Assembly: GCF_002973525.1 (NCBI RefSeq)
Contig: NZ_PVEN01000015.1
Coordinates: forward strand, 124,001 to 188,000
DNA length: 64,000 bases
Reading direction: 5' to 3'
Source of the DNA: Paraburkholderia sp. BL21I4N1
GTDB taxonomy: Bacteria; Pseudomonadota; Gammaproteobacteria; Burkholderiales; Burkholderiaceae
Shown here: positions 8,650-17,116 of the stretch, in pieces
How the letters are laid out: every line of letters begins with the position of its first letter
How positions within the stretch are numbered: position 1 is the first letter of the stretch
The notes under the pieces: model-generated
What the model saw: only the letters and a program-made list of their open reading frames with translations
Told to the model about the DNA's origin: nothing
The model's database searches: none
Translations under genes and position numbers: made by a program

Positions 8650-8686
8650 AAAAACAGGGCCTCCAAGCCGTTATGGCTGAGGCCCC
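8650..8686 (-). terminator. Terminator-like hairpin in the rplY leader
   Basis: GGGCCTC (8658-8664) pairs with GAGGCCC (8680-8686), and an inner AGCC/GGCT pair is also present. The minus strand then reads CTGTTTTTAC. It ends about 40 bases before the rplY start, the placing expected of an attenuator. Confidence 0.7.
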
Positions 8687-8728
8687 AGAGCTGCGGCACA
8701 AACCTTCGTTCGTTCATGCCGATTGTGC

Positions 8729-8765
8729 AAAAGCGCCGCGGGCCGCCTGACGCGGCGCGCGGCGC
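8729..8765 (-). terminator. Probable prs terminator
   Basis: A very GC-rich stem (8733-8740 with 8758-8765, or alternatively 8751-8758) is followed by TTTT on the minus strand, 13 bases after the prs stop. Confidence 0.6.
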
Positions 8766-8777
8766 CTTCGCAAATAC

Positions 8778-9734
8778 TTAACTTTCAGCGAACAGTGACA
8801 TGACCGAGTCGCCGCGGCGAATCCGCGAGAACGTTTCGGCCAGCAAACCGGCGCTGGTCAGCGAACGGATCTTTGCGCACGAGCGGGCTTCTTCGCCGAG
8901 CGGGATCGTGTCCGTGACAACGAGTTCGTCGAGTGCGGAAGCGGCGATACGCTCGCCCGCACCGCCCGACAGAACCGGGTGGGTAGCGTAAGCGAACACC
9001 TGCTTCGCACCGCGCTCCTTCAACACCTGAGCTGCCTTGCAGAGCGTGCCGGCGGTGTCGACCATGTCGTCCATGATCACGCAGGTACGGCCTTCGACTT
9101 CACCGATGATGTTCATCACTTCGGCGATATTCGCTTTCGGGCGACGTTTGTCGATGATAGCGAGATCGCAATTCAGTTGCTTTGCCAACGCCCGGGCACG
9201 CACCACGCCGCCGACGTCTGGCGAAACGACCAGCAGGTTCTCGTAGTTCTGCTTGCGCAGATCGCCGAGCAGCACGGGCGTAGCGTAGATATTGTCGACC
9301 GGGATGTCGAAGAAACCTTGAATCTGGTCAGCGTGCAGATCCATCGTGATGATCCGCTCGACGCCGGCGATTTCCAGCATGTTCGCCACGATTTTCGCCG
9401 AGATGGCGACGCGCGCCGAACGCGGGCGACGATCTTGACGGGCATAACCGAAGTAGGGGATAGCTGCGGTGATCCGGCCTGCGGATGCGCGCTTGAGCGC
9501 ATCGACCATGATCATCAGTTCCATCAGATTGTCGTTCGCCGGTGCGCATGTGGACTGCAGGACGAATACATCCTTGCCACGCACGTTTTCCTGAATCTCG
9601 ACCTGGATTTCACCGTCCGAGAAACGGCTAACCATTGCTTTGCCGAGGGGAATACCGAGGATTTTGACGACTTCCTGTGCAAGCGCGGGATTTGCGTTGC
9701 CAGTAAAAACCATCAGGCCGTCATGGCTGCTCAT
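8778..9734 (-). CDS. prs: Ribose-phosphate pyrophosphokinase
   Basis: A 318-residue PRPP synthetase, which makes phosphoribosyl pyrophosphate from ribose-5-phosphate and ATP for nucleotide, histidine and tryptophan synthesis. Class I features are visible: FSDGEIQVEIQENVRGKDVF near the N-terminus, the Mg/ATP segment MDLHADQIQGFF (about 130), the VVSPDVGGVVRARALAK flexible region, and the PRPP-binding loop DDMVDTAGTL (about 220). The start is the ATG at 9734, and the length matches the family (315-320). It lies directly downstream of tRNA-Gln and ispE, the conserved proteobacterial order. Confidence 0.98.
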   Translation of the reverse strand: MSSHDGLMVFTGNANPALAQEVVKILGIPLGKAMVSRFSDGEIQVEIQENVRGKDVFVLQSTCAPANDNLMELMIMVDALKRASAGRITAAIPYFGYARQDRRPRSARVAISAKIVANMLEIAGVERIITMDLHADQIQGFFDIPVDNIYATPVLLGDLRKQNYENLLVVSPDVGGVVRARALAKQLNCDLAIIDKRRPKANIAEVMNIIGEVEGRTCVIMDDMVDTAGTLCKAAQVLKERGAKQVFAYATHPVLSGGAGERIAASALDELVVTDTIPLGEEARSCAKIRSLTSAGLLAETFSRIRRGDSVMSLFAES

Positions 9735-9779
9735 CGTGCACCTACTTCAGGCTGGGGGCGAGGGAAATGCGAGAATTTT

Positions 9780-9856
9780 TGGCAGGGGAGGAAGGAGTCG
9801 AACCTTCGAATGCCGGAATCAAAATCCGGTGCCTTAACCAACTTGGCGACTCCCCT
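9780..9856 (-). tRNA. tRNA-Gln (anticodon UUG)
   Basis: On the minus strand a 77-base cloverleaf can be folded. The acceptor stem AGGGGAG (9850-9856) pairs with CTCCCCT (9784-9790), followed by discriminator G and an encoded CCA (9780-9782). The anticodon arm is CCGGA-TTTTGAT-TCCGG, with anticodon TTG, reading CAA/CAG glutamine codons. The T arm carries GGTTCGACTCC. The gene lies in the 173-base space between ispE and prs and may be processed from their shared transcript. Confidence 0.96.
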
Positions 9857-9907
9857 ACACTAACTTTGAGCCTCACCGAACGTGGAGTTTCGTTCGACGA
9901 CGCAAAA

Positions 9908-10789
9908 CTATGACGCGAAAGTAAAGAGTGGATGTTGCTCTAGACTGGCGGCCACTGCGCTGTTCCATTCGCTGGGCAAAGTGGCTTGCACCGCCTCTGC
10001 CTCAACTCTACTACGGAACGCTGCAAAGACACTTGCACCTGATCCAGACATCCGCGCTGGCGCGACGTTTTCAAACCATCGCAGCACTTGCGCTACTTCC
10101 GCGTACTTCCCTACGACAACCTGCTGCATGTCATTCCGGCCAAAACTTTCCGGCCATTCAGTGTTGCAGCTAAGTTCTGCAGGAAAGTCCGTAATTATGA
10201 GAGGTTTCGAATCTCTTGTCAACGCTTTTTCGGAAAAAATCGCTGCAGTGGGAACCTGAACTCTCGGCGTCACTACTAGGAAATGGCGCGGCGGCAATTG
10301 TACAACGTCTAATGCTTCTCCGACACCCTCTGCAAACGCATTTTTTCCAAAAACAAAGAAAGGCACGTCCGCGCCGAGTTTCAGCGCCAGTTTCTGCAGT
10401 TCCAGGCGCGGCAGATCGAGCTTCCACAGACGATTCAGCGCAAGCAGCGTGGTCGCTGCGTCGGAGCTGCCGCCGCCGAGGCCCGCGCCCATCGGCAGGC
10501 GTTTTTCGATTTCGATGTCGACACCTTCGCCCGAGCCGGTATGCGCCTTTAATAGCGTCGCGGCGCGCACCGTGAGGTCGTGTTCCGCCGGTACGTCGGC
10601 GATTTCGGTGCTGCGCGTGATTAGCCCGTCGTCGCGGCGCTTGAAGTGCAGCGTGTCGCCCCAGTCGAGCAACTGGAAAACCGTTTGCAGCGTGTGATAG
10701 CCATCCGGCCGACGGCCCGTGATGTGCAGGAAGAGGTTGAGTTTCGCGGGCGCGAGGCAATCGCGCAGCGAATCGATGGTTTCAATCAT
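9908..10789 (-). CDS. ispE: 4-diphosphocytidyl-2-C-methyl-D-erythritol kinase
   Basis: A 293-residue GHMP kinase that phosphorylates CDP-methylerythritol in the MEP isoprenoid pathway. APAKLNLFLHITGRRPDGYH (about 13-32) is the substrate-binding signature, PMGAGLGGGSSDAA (about 98-111) is the GHMP ATP loop, and the C-terminal motif reads MSGSGASVFA. Length is typical. It is transcribed towards tRNA-Gln and prs. A terminator-like hairpin separates it from lolB upstream, although the three genes are conserved neighbours in gammaproteobacteria too. Essential housekeeping enzyme. Confidence 0.97.
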   Translation of the reverse strand: MIETIDSLRDCLAPAKLNLFLHITGRRPDGYHTLQTVFQLLDWGDTLHFKRRDDGLITRSTEIADVPAEHDLTVRAATLLKAHTGSGEGVDIEIEKRLPMGAGLGGGSSDAATTLLALNRLWKLDLPRLELQKLALKLGADVPFFVFGKNAFAEGVGEALDVVQLPPRHFLVVTPRVQVPTAAIFSEKALTRDSKPLIITDFPAELSCNTEWPESFGRNDMQQVVVGKYAEVAQVLRWFENVAPARMSGSGASVFAAFRSRVEAEAVQATLPSEWNSAVAASLEQHPLFTFAS

Positions 10790-10823
10790 GAGTCATTCGA
10801 GGCTACGTGCGCCATGGTGGCGC

Positions 10824-10864
10824 TAAAAAGCAAGGCCGCGCGACGACATGGGTCGACGCGCGGC
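10824..10864 (-). terminator. Intrinsic terminator after lolB
   Basis: GCCGCGCG (10835-10842) pairs with CGCGCGGC (10857-10864), with an additional inner CGAC/GTCG pairing. The minus strand continues CTTGCTTTTTAG. Confidence 0.75.
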
Positions 10865-10877
10865 GCGAGTCGACGCG

Positions 10878-11510
10878 TTACTGATCCAGCACGAGCTTGA
10901 TGTCGAGCGGCGGTTCCGAACGGCTGAGGTTCAGGCGCTTGACGCCAGTGGCTGGGGCATCGGCATACGCGAGGTAGTCGATCGTCCAGCCGTCTTGTGT
11001 AATCTGCTTCAGACGCGACGGCTGGTCCGGATCCTTCTCGGTCCTGGCACGCGAAGTCGGCGCAGGCGACGGCTGCAGCCAGTAACGCAAACCTTCGACC
11101 GGCAGCGCGAAGCCGAGCGCGTTCTGCATCAACGTGGAGACGTTATCCGCGGTGAGCGGCTGTTTGTTCGGCAGTTCGAGCGTGGCCGAGGCCGGCGACG
11201 ACGTCACCACCGCCAGCGTCTGGCCAAGCGGATTGCGTAACTGCAGAGTCACGGTGTCACCCGTTTCCTGCCAGACGAAGTTGCCGTACGCATTGCGCTG
11301 CTGGCCGTTCTGATCGTTGTACTGGATCGCGAACCGGCCTTGATATGCGCGGCTGGTCTGCGCGGTCACCGAGGTCGCGGCATTCGACGTGGACGGCCCT
11401 TTGGGCGTAACCGACGCACAGCCGGTCAACGCGACAGCCGTCGCCGCTGCGAATCCGAGCACCGCGCCACGCGGCGCCCGGGTAAAGGAAAGCAAACGGG
11501 AAAGACGCAT
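10878..11510 (-). CDS. lolB: Outer-membrane lipoprotein insertion protein LolB
   Basis: A 210-residue lipoprotein that accepts lipoproteins from LolA and inserts them in the outer membrane. The N-terminus has basic residues, a hydrophobic stretch and the lipobox ALTGC, with the acylated cysteine at about position 31. The mature part shows GRFAIQYND and RNPLGQTLAVV, typical of the LolB beta-barrel, and WTIDYLAY near the C-terminus. The ATG at 11510 overlaps the stop of the upstream TPR gene by one base (TGATG), which indicates translational coupling. The longer reading frame upstream is not conserved-looking. Length matches the family. Confidence 0.92.
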   Translation of the reverse strand: MRLSRLLSFTRAPRGAVLGFAAATAVALTGCASVTPKGPSTSNAATSVTAQTSRAYQGRFAIQYNDQNGQQRNAYGNFVWQETGDTVTLQLRNPLGQTLAVVTSSPASATLELPNKQPLTADNVSTLMQNALGFALPVEGLRYWLQPSPAPTSRARTEKDPDQPSRLKQITQDGWTIDYLAYADAPATGVKRLNLSRSEPPLDIKLVLDQ

Positions 11511-13351
11511 CAAAGATCGTTCACCTGAAGACGTTGGAGCGTTTTGACCAGCGTGTCGTTGTCCGGTTCGAGCTTGCGGGCATCGCGGAAGGCCGCGCGT
11601 GCCTGGTCCTGCGCGCCGGTTTTCCACAACACTTCGCCGAGATGCGCGCCGATTTCGGCGTTCGGCTGGATGTCGTACGCCTTGCGCAGCAGCTTGATCG
11701 CGTCCGACGTATCGCCCATGCGATATTTGACCCAGCCGACGCTGTCCATGATGAACGCGTCGTTAGGCGCCAGCGACGAAGCCTTCTCGACGAGCTTGTC
11801 CGCTTCCGCGAGACGTTGGCCACGATCGGCCAATGAATATCCGAGTGCGTTGTACGCCTGGGGATTGTCCGGCTGCGTCTGGATCAGCTTGCGCAGCTGC
11901 GCTTCCATGACATCGTAATGGCCGGTTTTTTCGGCGGCCATGGCGTAGTCGTAGGTCAGATCGGGATCGTCGGGGAAATTCGCCGTGGCTTGCTGCAGGC
12001 GCGATTCCGCTTCCGGGTAGCGCTTCGCGTCGAACAGGATCGCCGCGTCGGTGCGAGCGATCAGTGCCTGGTCACGCGGATCCTGCGCCGGCAAAGTGGC
12101 CAGCAGCTTGCGCGCGTCGTCGGTCTTGCCTTGCTTGGCGAGCAACTGGGCGCGCGTGATCTGCGCCGGAATGTATTGCTGGCTTTGCGGCGAAATCTTG
12201 TTCAACCAGTCGCCCGCGGCGGCCTCGTTTTTCTGCTCGAGCGACAACTGCGCCAGATAGATATACGCTTGCCCCGGATCGGCGCCCGGCGTTTTCTCGG
12301 CCTGCTGCGCGTATTGCGTCAGATACGTTTGGGCCTCGGTGAAATTCTTCTGCTGAATCTTGATCAACGCGAGCGCCATGAGCGGCGTGAGATCTTTCGC
12401 GTCGTTCTTGTGCATGGTCTCGAACTGCCTCTGCGCGTCGTCCAGACGGTCGCTCGCAAGGTACATCTGCGCGAGCGCGAGACGCGCGTCATGCGATTTC
12501 GGATTTTGCTGCACGTACTTTTCGAGCGACGCAATGCCTTCCTTGCGCTCTTCCGGGCCCATTTGCGACAGCATCAACGCGGCCGGCAGGTAATCCGGCT
12601 TGAGCGTGAGCGCCTGTTCGAGCGACTTGCGCGCGCCCGGCGCGTCGTCAGCCTGAATCTGCTGACGTGCGATAGCCAGTTGCGCTTCCGGCCGGTCCAT
12701 GTCGTTCTTCAACAGATCCTGCAGCACGTGCAGGCCACCAACGCGATTCGGTCCGCGCGAGAGCAGCAACTGCAACGCCAGGATCGCGCTGCCGCGATTT
12801 TCGGCCGTCACCTTGGTGAGTTCCCGGGCGAGAATCGGCTCGGCGTCGTCAGGCTTGCCGGACAACACGAGCAACGACGCGTCGAGTTGCGCGGCGCGTT
12901 CCGAACTCGGCGCATACTGCTGCCACAACTGTGCGGCGGCCAATGCGTCCGACGGGCTTTGCGCGGCCAACGCGATTTCGGTAGCGCGCTGCGCCATGCG
13001 CGGATCGTGCGTGTCGCGCGCGAGCGCGAGATAGGTCTGGTAAGCGGGCGCCGGCTGGTCGCGTTGCAACGCGACTTCGGCGGCGAGCACCTGGAATACG
13101 ATCTGACTTGTCAGCGGTACGTTCGGCAACGACTTTTGGTCTTCCGCCGACGCGGGCCCAAGCGGGTCCGGCAGGGTGACCGACGTGTCGTCCGAGTCCG
13201 GGGATGGGTCCTGCGCGTGCGCGGGCACGGCGGCCAGCGCCCAGACCGCGAGCGCGGCGGCACCGAGCATCCGGCGGGCGGACACGGCGTGCGGCACGCG
13301 GGATGCGCTAGCCGGGCGCTTCGAAAACAGCTTCACGAAGGACAAGTTCAT
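11510..13351 (-). CDS. Secreted tetratricopeptide-repeat protein
   Basis: A 613-residue periplasmic or outer-membrane-associated protein built of TPR repeats. A signal peptide (about 1-46, ending AVPAHA before Q) precedes an acidic linker. Helical repeats run to the C-terminus, with TPR-like consensus segments such as AYNALGYSLADRG and DAFIMDSVGWVKYRMGD at about 500-560. It is translationally coupled to lolB, and homologues sit in this place across betaproteobacteria, so a role in envelope assembly is plausible. No enzymatic motif is visible and the partner is unknown. The ATG at 13351 starts directly before the signal peptide. Confidence 0.88.
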   Translation of the reverse strand: MNLSFVKLFSKRPASASRVPHAVSARRMLGAAALAVWALAAVPAHAQDPSPDSDDTSVTLPDPLGPASAEDQKSLPNVPLTSQIVFQVLAAEVALQRDQPAPAYQTYLALARDTHDPRMAQRATEIALAAQSPSDALAAAQLWQQYAPSSERAAQLDASLLVLSGKPDDAEPILARELTKVTAENRGSAILALQLLLSRGPNRVGGLHVLQDLLKNDMDRPEAQLAIARQQIQADDAPGARKSLEQALTLKPDYLPAALMLSQMGPEERKEGIASLEKYVQQNPKSHDARLALAQMYLASDRLDDAQRQFETMHKNDAKDLTPLMALALIKIQQKNFTEAQTYLTQYAQQAEKTPGADPGQAYIYLAQLSLEQKNEAAAGDWLNKISPQSQQYIPAQITRAQLLAKQGKTDDARKLLATLPAQDPRDQALIARTDAAILFDAKRYPEAESRLQQATANFPDDPDLTYDYAMAAEKTGHYDVMEAQLRKLIQTQPDNPQAYNALGYSLADRGQRLAEADKLVEKASSLAPNDAFIMDSVGWVKYRMGDTSDAIKLLRKAYDIQPNAEIGAHLGEVLWKTGAQDQARAAFRDARKLEPDNDTLVKTLQRLQVNDL

Positions 13352-13438
13352 GGAAATCCGTTCAATGTTTCGGACGATTGTAACGCGCTCGCTACAATAC
13401 GCGCACAACCACTCACGCAAGTTGCAGACCAGTTAGAC

Positions 13439-14269
13439 ATGCCAGAGTTGCCAGAAGTTGAGGTTACCCGACGGGGAATCGAACCGTATGTGTCCGGCCG
13501 CAAGGTTGAGCGCGTCGACATCCGCACGCCCGCGCTGCGCTGGCCGATTCCGGCCGAGCTTGCTAAAACCTTGCGCGGCCATGTAGTCCGTAAGGTCGAG
13601 CGGCGCGGCAAGTATCTGCTGTTCGAAATCGACTCGGGCTGGTTCATTGTGCATCTTGGCATGACTGGCACGCTGCGCGTGCTGCGTCACGTGCCGCATC
13701 CGCCCGCTGCGGCAAAACACGATCACGTGGACTGGATTTTCGACGAATTCATTCTGCGCTATCGCGATCCCCGGCGCTTCGGCGCGGTGCTCTGGCATTC
13801 GCGTGAAGCCGGCGACGTGCTCGCGCATCCGCTGCTCGCCGGACTCGGCGTGGAGCCGTTTTCGCCGGCATTCTCCGGGGCGCTGATGCATCGTCTCACG
13901 CGCGGCCGCAAGGTGTCGGTGAAGCAGGCACTGCTGGCCGGGGAGATCGTGGTCGGTGTGGGCAATATCTACGCGTCGGAAAGTCTGTTTCGCGCCGGCA
14001 TCCGGCCGACCACGGCGGCGGGCCGTGTTTCGCTGGTGCGCTACGACCTGCTCGCCGACGCCGTGCGCGTGACGCTCGCCGCCGCGATCGAGAAGGGCGG
14101 CAGCACGCTGCGCGATTTCGTCGGCAGCAATGGTGAAAGCGGGTATTTCCAGCTCGACTATTTCGTCTATGATCGCGCGGGGCTGCCGTGCCGCGTGTGT
14201 GGAACGCCGATCAAACAGATCGTGCAGGGGCAGCGCTCCACGTATTTCTGTCCCACCTGTCAGCGTTAA
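13439..14269 (+). CDS. mutM: Formamidopyrimidine-DNA glycosylase
   Basis: A 276-residue bifunctional glycosylase/AP lyase that removes 8-oxoguanine and ring-opened purines. The mature N-terminus PELPEVEVTRRGI contains the catalytic proline-2 and glutamate-3. ERRGKYLLFEI (about 57-67) has the conserved lysine, and VGNIYASESLFRAGI is the helix-two-turn-helix region. The C-terminal zinc finger shows CRVCG and CPTCQ. Although the frame is open far upstream, the ATG at 13439 is fixed by the catalytic N-terminus. It is divergent from the TPR gene across only 87 bases and is followed by mutY, so both halves of the GO repair system are together. Confidence 0.98.
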   Translation: MPELPEVEVTRRGIEPYVSGRKVERVDIRTPALRWPIPAELAKTLRGHVVRKVERRGKYLLFEIDSGWFIVHLGMTGTLRVLRHVPHPPAAAKHDHVDWIFDEFILRYRDPRRFGAVLWHSREAGDVLAHPLLAGLGVEPFSPAFSGALMHRLTRGRKVSVKQALLAGEIVVGVGNIYASESLFRAGIRPTTAAGRVSLVRYDLLADAVRVTLAAAIEKGGSTLRDFVGSNGESGYFQLDYFVYDRAGLPCRVCGTPIKQIVQGQRSTYFCPTCQR

Positions 14270-14339
14270 TTCCTCAATGCCTTCTCGTCTAACACCGCGT
14301 GCGAGTTCATCCGCTGCGCCCCAAGCTGCTTTCCCGGTC

Positions 14340-15401
14340 ATGTCTGATTTTTCCGCGCGGCTGATCGCGTGGCAACGTCAGCACGGGCGTCACGATCTAC
14401 CGTGGCAGAACACGCGCGATCCGTATCGCATCTGGCTGTCGGAAATCATGTTGCAGCAGACCCAGGTGTCGACGGTGATTCCGTACTACGCGAAGTTTCT
14501 CGCGCGGTGTCCCGATGTCGCCGCGCTCGCCGCCGCGCCGGTCGACGACGTCATGGCGCTGTGGGCCGGCCTCGGTTACTACACGCGTGCGCGCAATCTG
14601 CATCGTTGCGCGCAAACCGTCGTCGAGCGGCATGGCGGCGAGTTTCCGGCGTCGGTCGAAGAACTGGCGGAGTTGCCGGGCATTGGCCGTTCGACGGCGG
14701 CGGCGATCGCGTCGTTCGCGTTCGGCGCGCGTGCGACGATTCTCGACGGCAATGTGAAGCGCGTGCTGGCGCGGGTGTTCGGCGTCGAAGGTTTTACCGG
14801 CGAAAAGAAAGTCGAAAACGCGATGTGGACGCTGGCGGAATCGCTGCTGCCGCTCAACGCGTCGGACGACGAAGTCAGCGCCTACACGCAAGGTCTGATG
14901 GATCTCGGCGCGACGCTGTGCGTGCGCGGCAAGCCGGATTGCTTGCGCTGCCCGTATGCCGTGGACTGCGTGGCCAACGTGACGGGACGTCAGCGAGAAC
15001 TGCCCACGGCGCGTCCGAAGAAAACCGTGCCGACGCGTCGCACCTGGATGCTGGTGCTGCGCGACGGCAACGCGGTGATGCTGGAGAAGCGGCCGCCGTC
15101 GGGCATCTGGGGCGGCTTGTGGAGCTTGCCCGAAGCGGCCGACGAAGCGGCGCTCGCCGAGCGTGCGCGCGCGTTCGGCGGCGACGGCGCGGTCTCGCCG
15201 CTGGCGCCGCTCACGCATGTGTTCACGCACTTCAAGCTGGATATCGAGCCGCGCCTCGCCGAGTTGGATCGCACGGCCGGCGTACCGGCCGCGCTTGGCG
15301 ACGCCGACACCGCGTGGGTCGCGCTGAGCGATCTGGATTCGTTCGGTGTGCCGGCGCCGGTGCGCAAGCTGCTGGACGGCTTGCAGGGTTCGTTGATCTG
15401 A
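14340..15401 (+). CDS. mutY: A/G-specific adenine glycosylase
   Basis: A 353-residue enzyme that removes adenine mispaired with 8-oxoguanine. The N-terminal glycosylase domain shows DLPWQNTRDPYRIWLSEIML, the helix-hairpin-helix LPGIGRSTAAAI and the catalytic aspartate in ILDGNVKRVLAR. The 4Fe-4S cluster ligands are CVRGKPDCLRCPYAVDC (C-x6-C-x2-C-x5-C). A C-terminal Nudix-like domain (about 230-350) recognises 8-oxoG. I use the ATG at 14340 because it matches the E. coli N-terminus. An in-frame ATG at 14277 would add a 21-residue Ser/Pro/Ala leader, and neither has a clear ribosome-binding site. It follows mutM by 70 bases. Confidence 0.96.
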   Translation: MSDFSARLIAWQRQHGRHDLPWQNTRDPYRIWLSEIMLQQTQVSTVIPYYAKFLARCPDVAALAAAPVDDVMALWAGLGYYTRARNLHRCAQTVVERHGGEFPASVEELAELPGIGRSTAAAIASFAFGARATILDGNVKRVLARVFGVEGFTGEKKVENAMWTLAESLLPLNASDDEVSAYTQGLMDLGATLCVRGKPDCLRCPYAVDCVANVTGRQRELPTARPKKTVPTRRTWMLVLRDGNAVMLEKRPPSGIWGGLWSLPEAADEAALAERARAFGGDGAVSPLAPLTHVFTHFKLDIEPRLAELDRTAGVPAALGDADTAWVALSDLDSFGVPAPVRKLLDGLQGSLI

Positions 15402-15449
15402 TCAAACGTCCACGCAGGCGGTGGTGTTAGCGCCTGGTTCGCAGCGTAT

Positions 15450-16085
15450 TCAAAGCAGTTGATGCTGCTGCATGTAGTGATGAACCACATCGATCCGTGC
15501 GCCGGCGTCCTGCAACTCCATCAATTTCTGACGCGCACGCAACGCGATCGGCAGCACTTCAGCGAGCCGGTTCGACACCCAGGAAGGATCTTCGAGCCTG
15601 AACGGCTCGGCGAACGGCAGGCTGTCGGCGTCCCGTTCGCGGATCGTCGCGATGATGCGTTCGAGCACTTCCGCACACGCGCCGAATTTGGCCAGCAGTT
15701 CATTGCCTTCCAGCGGCATGTCTTCGCCGAGCGGTTCGGCCATGCCGACCAGCAAGCCATTGTGTTCCACCCGATGCGACAGCAGCCGGAAGCGCCGCGT
15801 GCCGCGTGCGCGGATCAGCAGCATGCCGAAGGCTTCGACGTCGCACTCTTCGATTTCCGCCAGACAGCCGATTGCTTCGGGTACCGAAGGCTCCTGCTCA
15901 CGCGCGACCTCGGCGCCGCTTTTCAGCAGACACACGCCGAACGGCGTTTTCTCGCGCAGACAGTCGCGCGCCATGTCGAGATAGCGCGCTTCGAAGATCT
16001 TCAACGGCAGCAGGCCGTCGGGAAACAGCACCGTATGCAGCGGAAACAGCGGCACATCGGCAAGCACAGTAGAAGTAGAAGACAT
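15450..16085 (-). CDS. LON substrate-binding-domain protein
   Basis: A 211-residue protein consisting of the N-terminal substrate-recognition domain of Lon protease without ATPase or protease domains. DVPLFPLHTVLFPDGLLPL and KIFEARYLDM are the family's opening motifs, and an alpha-helical C-terminal part follows (about 130-211). Stand-alone LON-domain proteins are common, but no specific biochemical role is established. It is convergent with mutY, 48 bases away, and lies downstream of rapZ on the minus strand with a 39-base gap, so it could be the last gene of that run. Confidence 0.85.
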   Translation of the reverse strand: MSSTSTVLADVPLFPLHTVLFPDGLLPLKIFEARYLDMARDCLREKTPFGVCLLKSGAEVAREQEPSVPEAIGCLAEIEECDVEAFGMLLIRARGTRRFRLLSHRVEHNGLLVGMAEPLGEDMPLEGNELLAKFGACAEVLERIIATIRERDADSLPFAEPFRLEDPSWVSNRLAEVLPIALRARQKLMELQDAGARIDVVHHYMQQHQLL

Positions 16086-16124
16086 GGCGCAACGCTTCGA
16101 GTTAAGGCCGCGCGATGCGGCCGA

Positions 16125-17018
16125 TTAAGCCACTAACTTCGATGATGCGCTGGCGTCGACCGGCGCATCGCGGTGCCGCACAATGACATTCGCCGAGGCT
16201 GCGAGACGCGCGGCAAGCGTCTCCGCGATAAACACCGAACGGTGCTGGCCACCCGTGCAACCAATCGCGACGGTTAGATAACTACGATTGTCGTCGCGGA
16301 AATGCGGGAGCCATTTGGCAAGAAACTTCTCGATGTCATCGATCATTTCATGCACGACCGGTAACGCATCGAGAAAATCCATCACCGGTTTGTCGAGGCC
16401 CGTTAGAGGCCGCAATTCGTGATCGTAATACGGGTTCGGCAGCGTGCGTACGTCGAAGACGAAATCGGCGTCGAGCGGCACGCCGCGCTTGAAGCCGAAC
16501 GACTCGAACATCAGCACGAGCCCGGCATCTTCCTGCTCGATGAAACGCTTGACCCACGCGCGCAACACGTTCGCGCGCAGATTGCTGGTATCGATCTGAT
16601 GGCCAAATTCCGCCAGACCCGAGACGAATTCGCGTTCACGTTCGATCGCTTCCGCGAGCGAGGTGAGCAGGCCGACGTCCGCGTCGTGCGCGGTGGAACC
16701 GGACAGCGGATGGCGGCGGCGTGTTTCGGAAAAGCGCTGGATCAGCGACTGCGTGCTGGCGTTCAGGAAGAGGACGCGCACGTCGTGAGCGCGCGACAGG
16801 TCGCGGATCATGGCGGGCATGTCGTCGAGCGAGGCGCTCGACCGCGCGTCGATCGCGACCGCGAGGCGGTCGTGCCCGCCTTCGGCGAGGTACGACGCCA
16901 GTTGCGGCAGGAAACGCGGCGGCAAATTGTCGACGCAGTAATAGCCCGCGTCTTCAAGCGCGTTCAAGGCGACTGACTTGCCGGAGCCGGATATACCGGT
17001 GATCAGGATTATGCGCAT
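16125..17018 (-). CDS. rapZ: RNase adapter protein RapZ
   Basis: A 297-residue P-loop protein. In enterobacteria RapZ guides RNase E to the sRNA GlmZ and so controls GlmS and amino-sugar supply. The Walker A motif is ITGISGSGKSVAL (about 5-17), followed by LEDAGYYCVDNLP and the C-terminal signature AIGCTGGQHRSVFIAE. Length is slightly above the E. coli protein (284). The ATG at 17018 fits the family start, and the open frame upstream adds only a non-conserved leader. It is the terminal gene of the rpoN-hpf-ptsN-hprK group. Whether a GlmZ-like RNA exists in this organism cannot be judged here. Confidence 0.95.
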   Translation of the reverse strand: MRIILITGISGSGKSVALNALEDAGYYCVDNLPPRFLPQLASYLAEGGHDRLAVAIDARSSASLDDMPAMIRDLSRAHDVRVLFLNASTQSLIQRFSETRRRHPLSGSTAHDADVGLLTSLAEAIEREREFVSGLAEFGHQIDTSNLRANVLRAWVKRFIEQEDAGLVLMFESFGFKRGVPLDADFVFDVRTLPNPYYDHELRPLTGLDKPVMDFLDALPVVHEMIDDIEKFLAKWLPHFRDDNRSYLTVAIGCTGGQHRSVFIAETLAARLAASANVIVRHRDAPVDASASSKLVA

Positions 17019-17116
17019 GGAATCGTCAAAACCGTACATTTCATCATAGCATCTGGTCCCCATGCTCGTACCCTGCGGCCTGCCGTAGGCAGCGGGTGCG
17101 GCATGGTGTCGCGGAC

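Noticed and set aside
6346..8781. 811-residue plus-strand open frame
   Set aside because: It lies antisense to hisC, pth and rplY, which are certain genes. Long antisense frames are common in high-GC DNA.
11918..13438. N-terminal extension of the mutM frame
   Set aside because: The catalytic Pro-2/Glu-3 of MutM require the start at 13439. The upstream part is antisense to the TPR gene.
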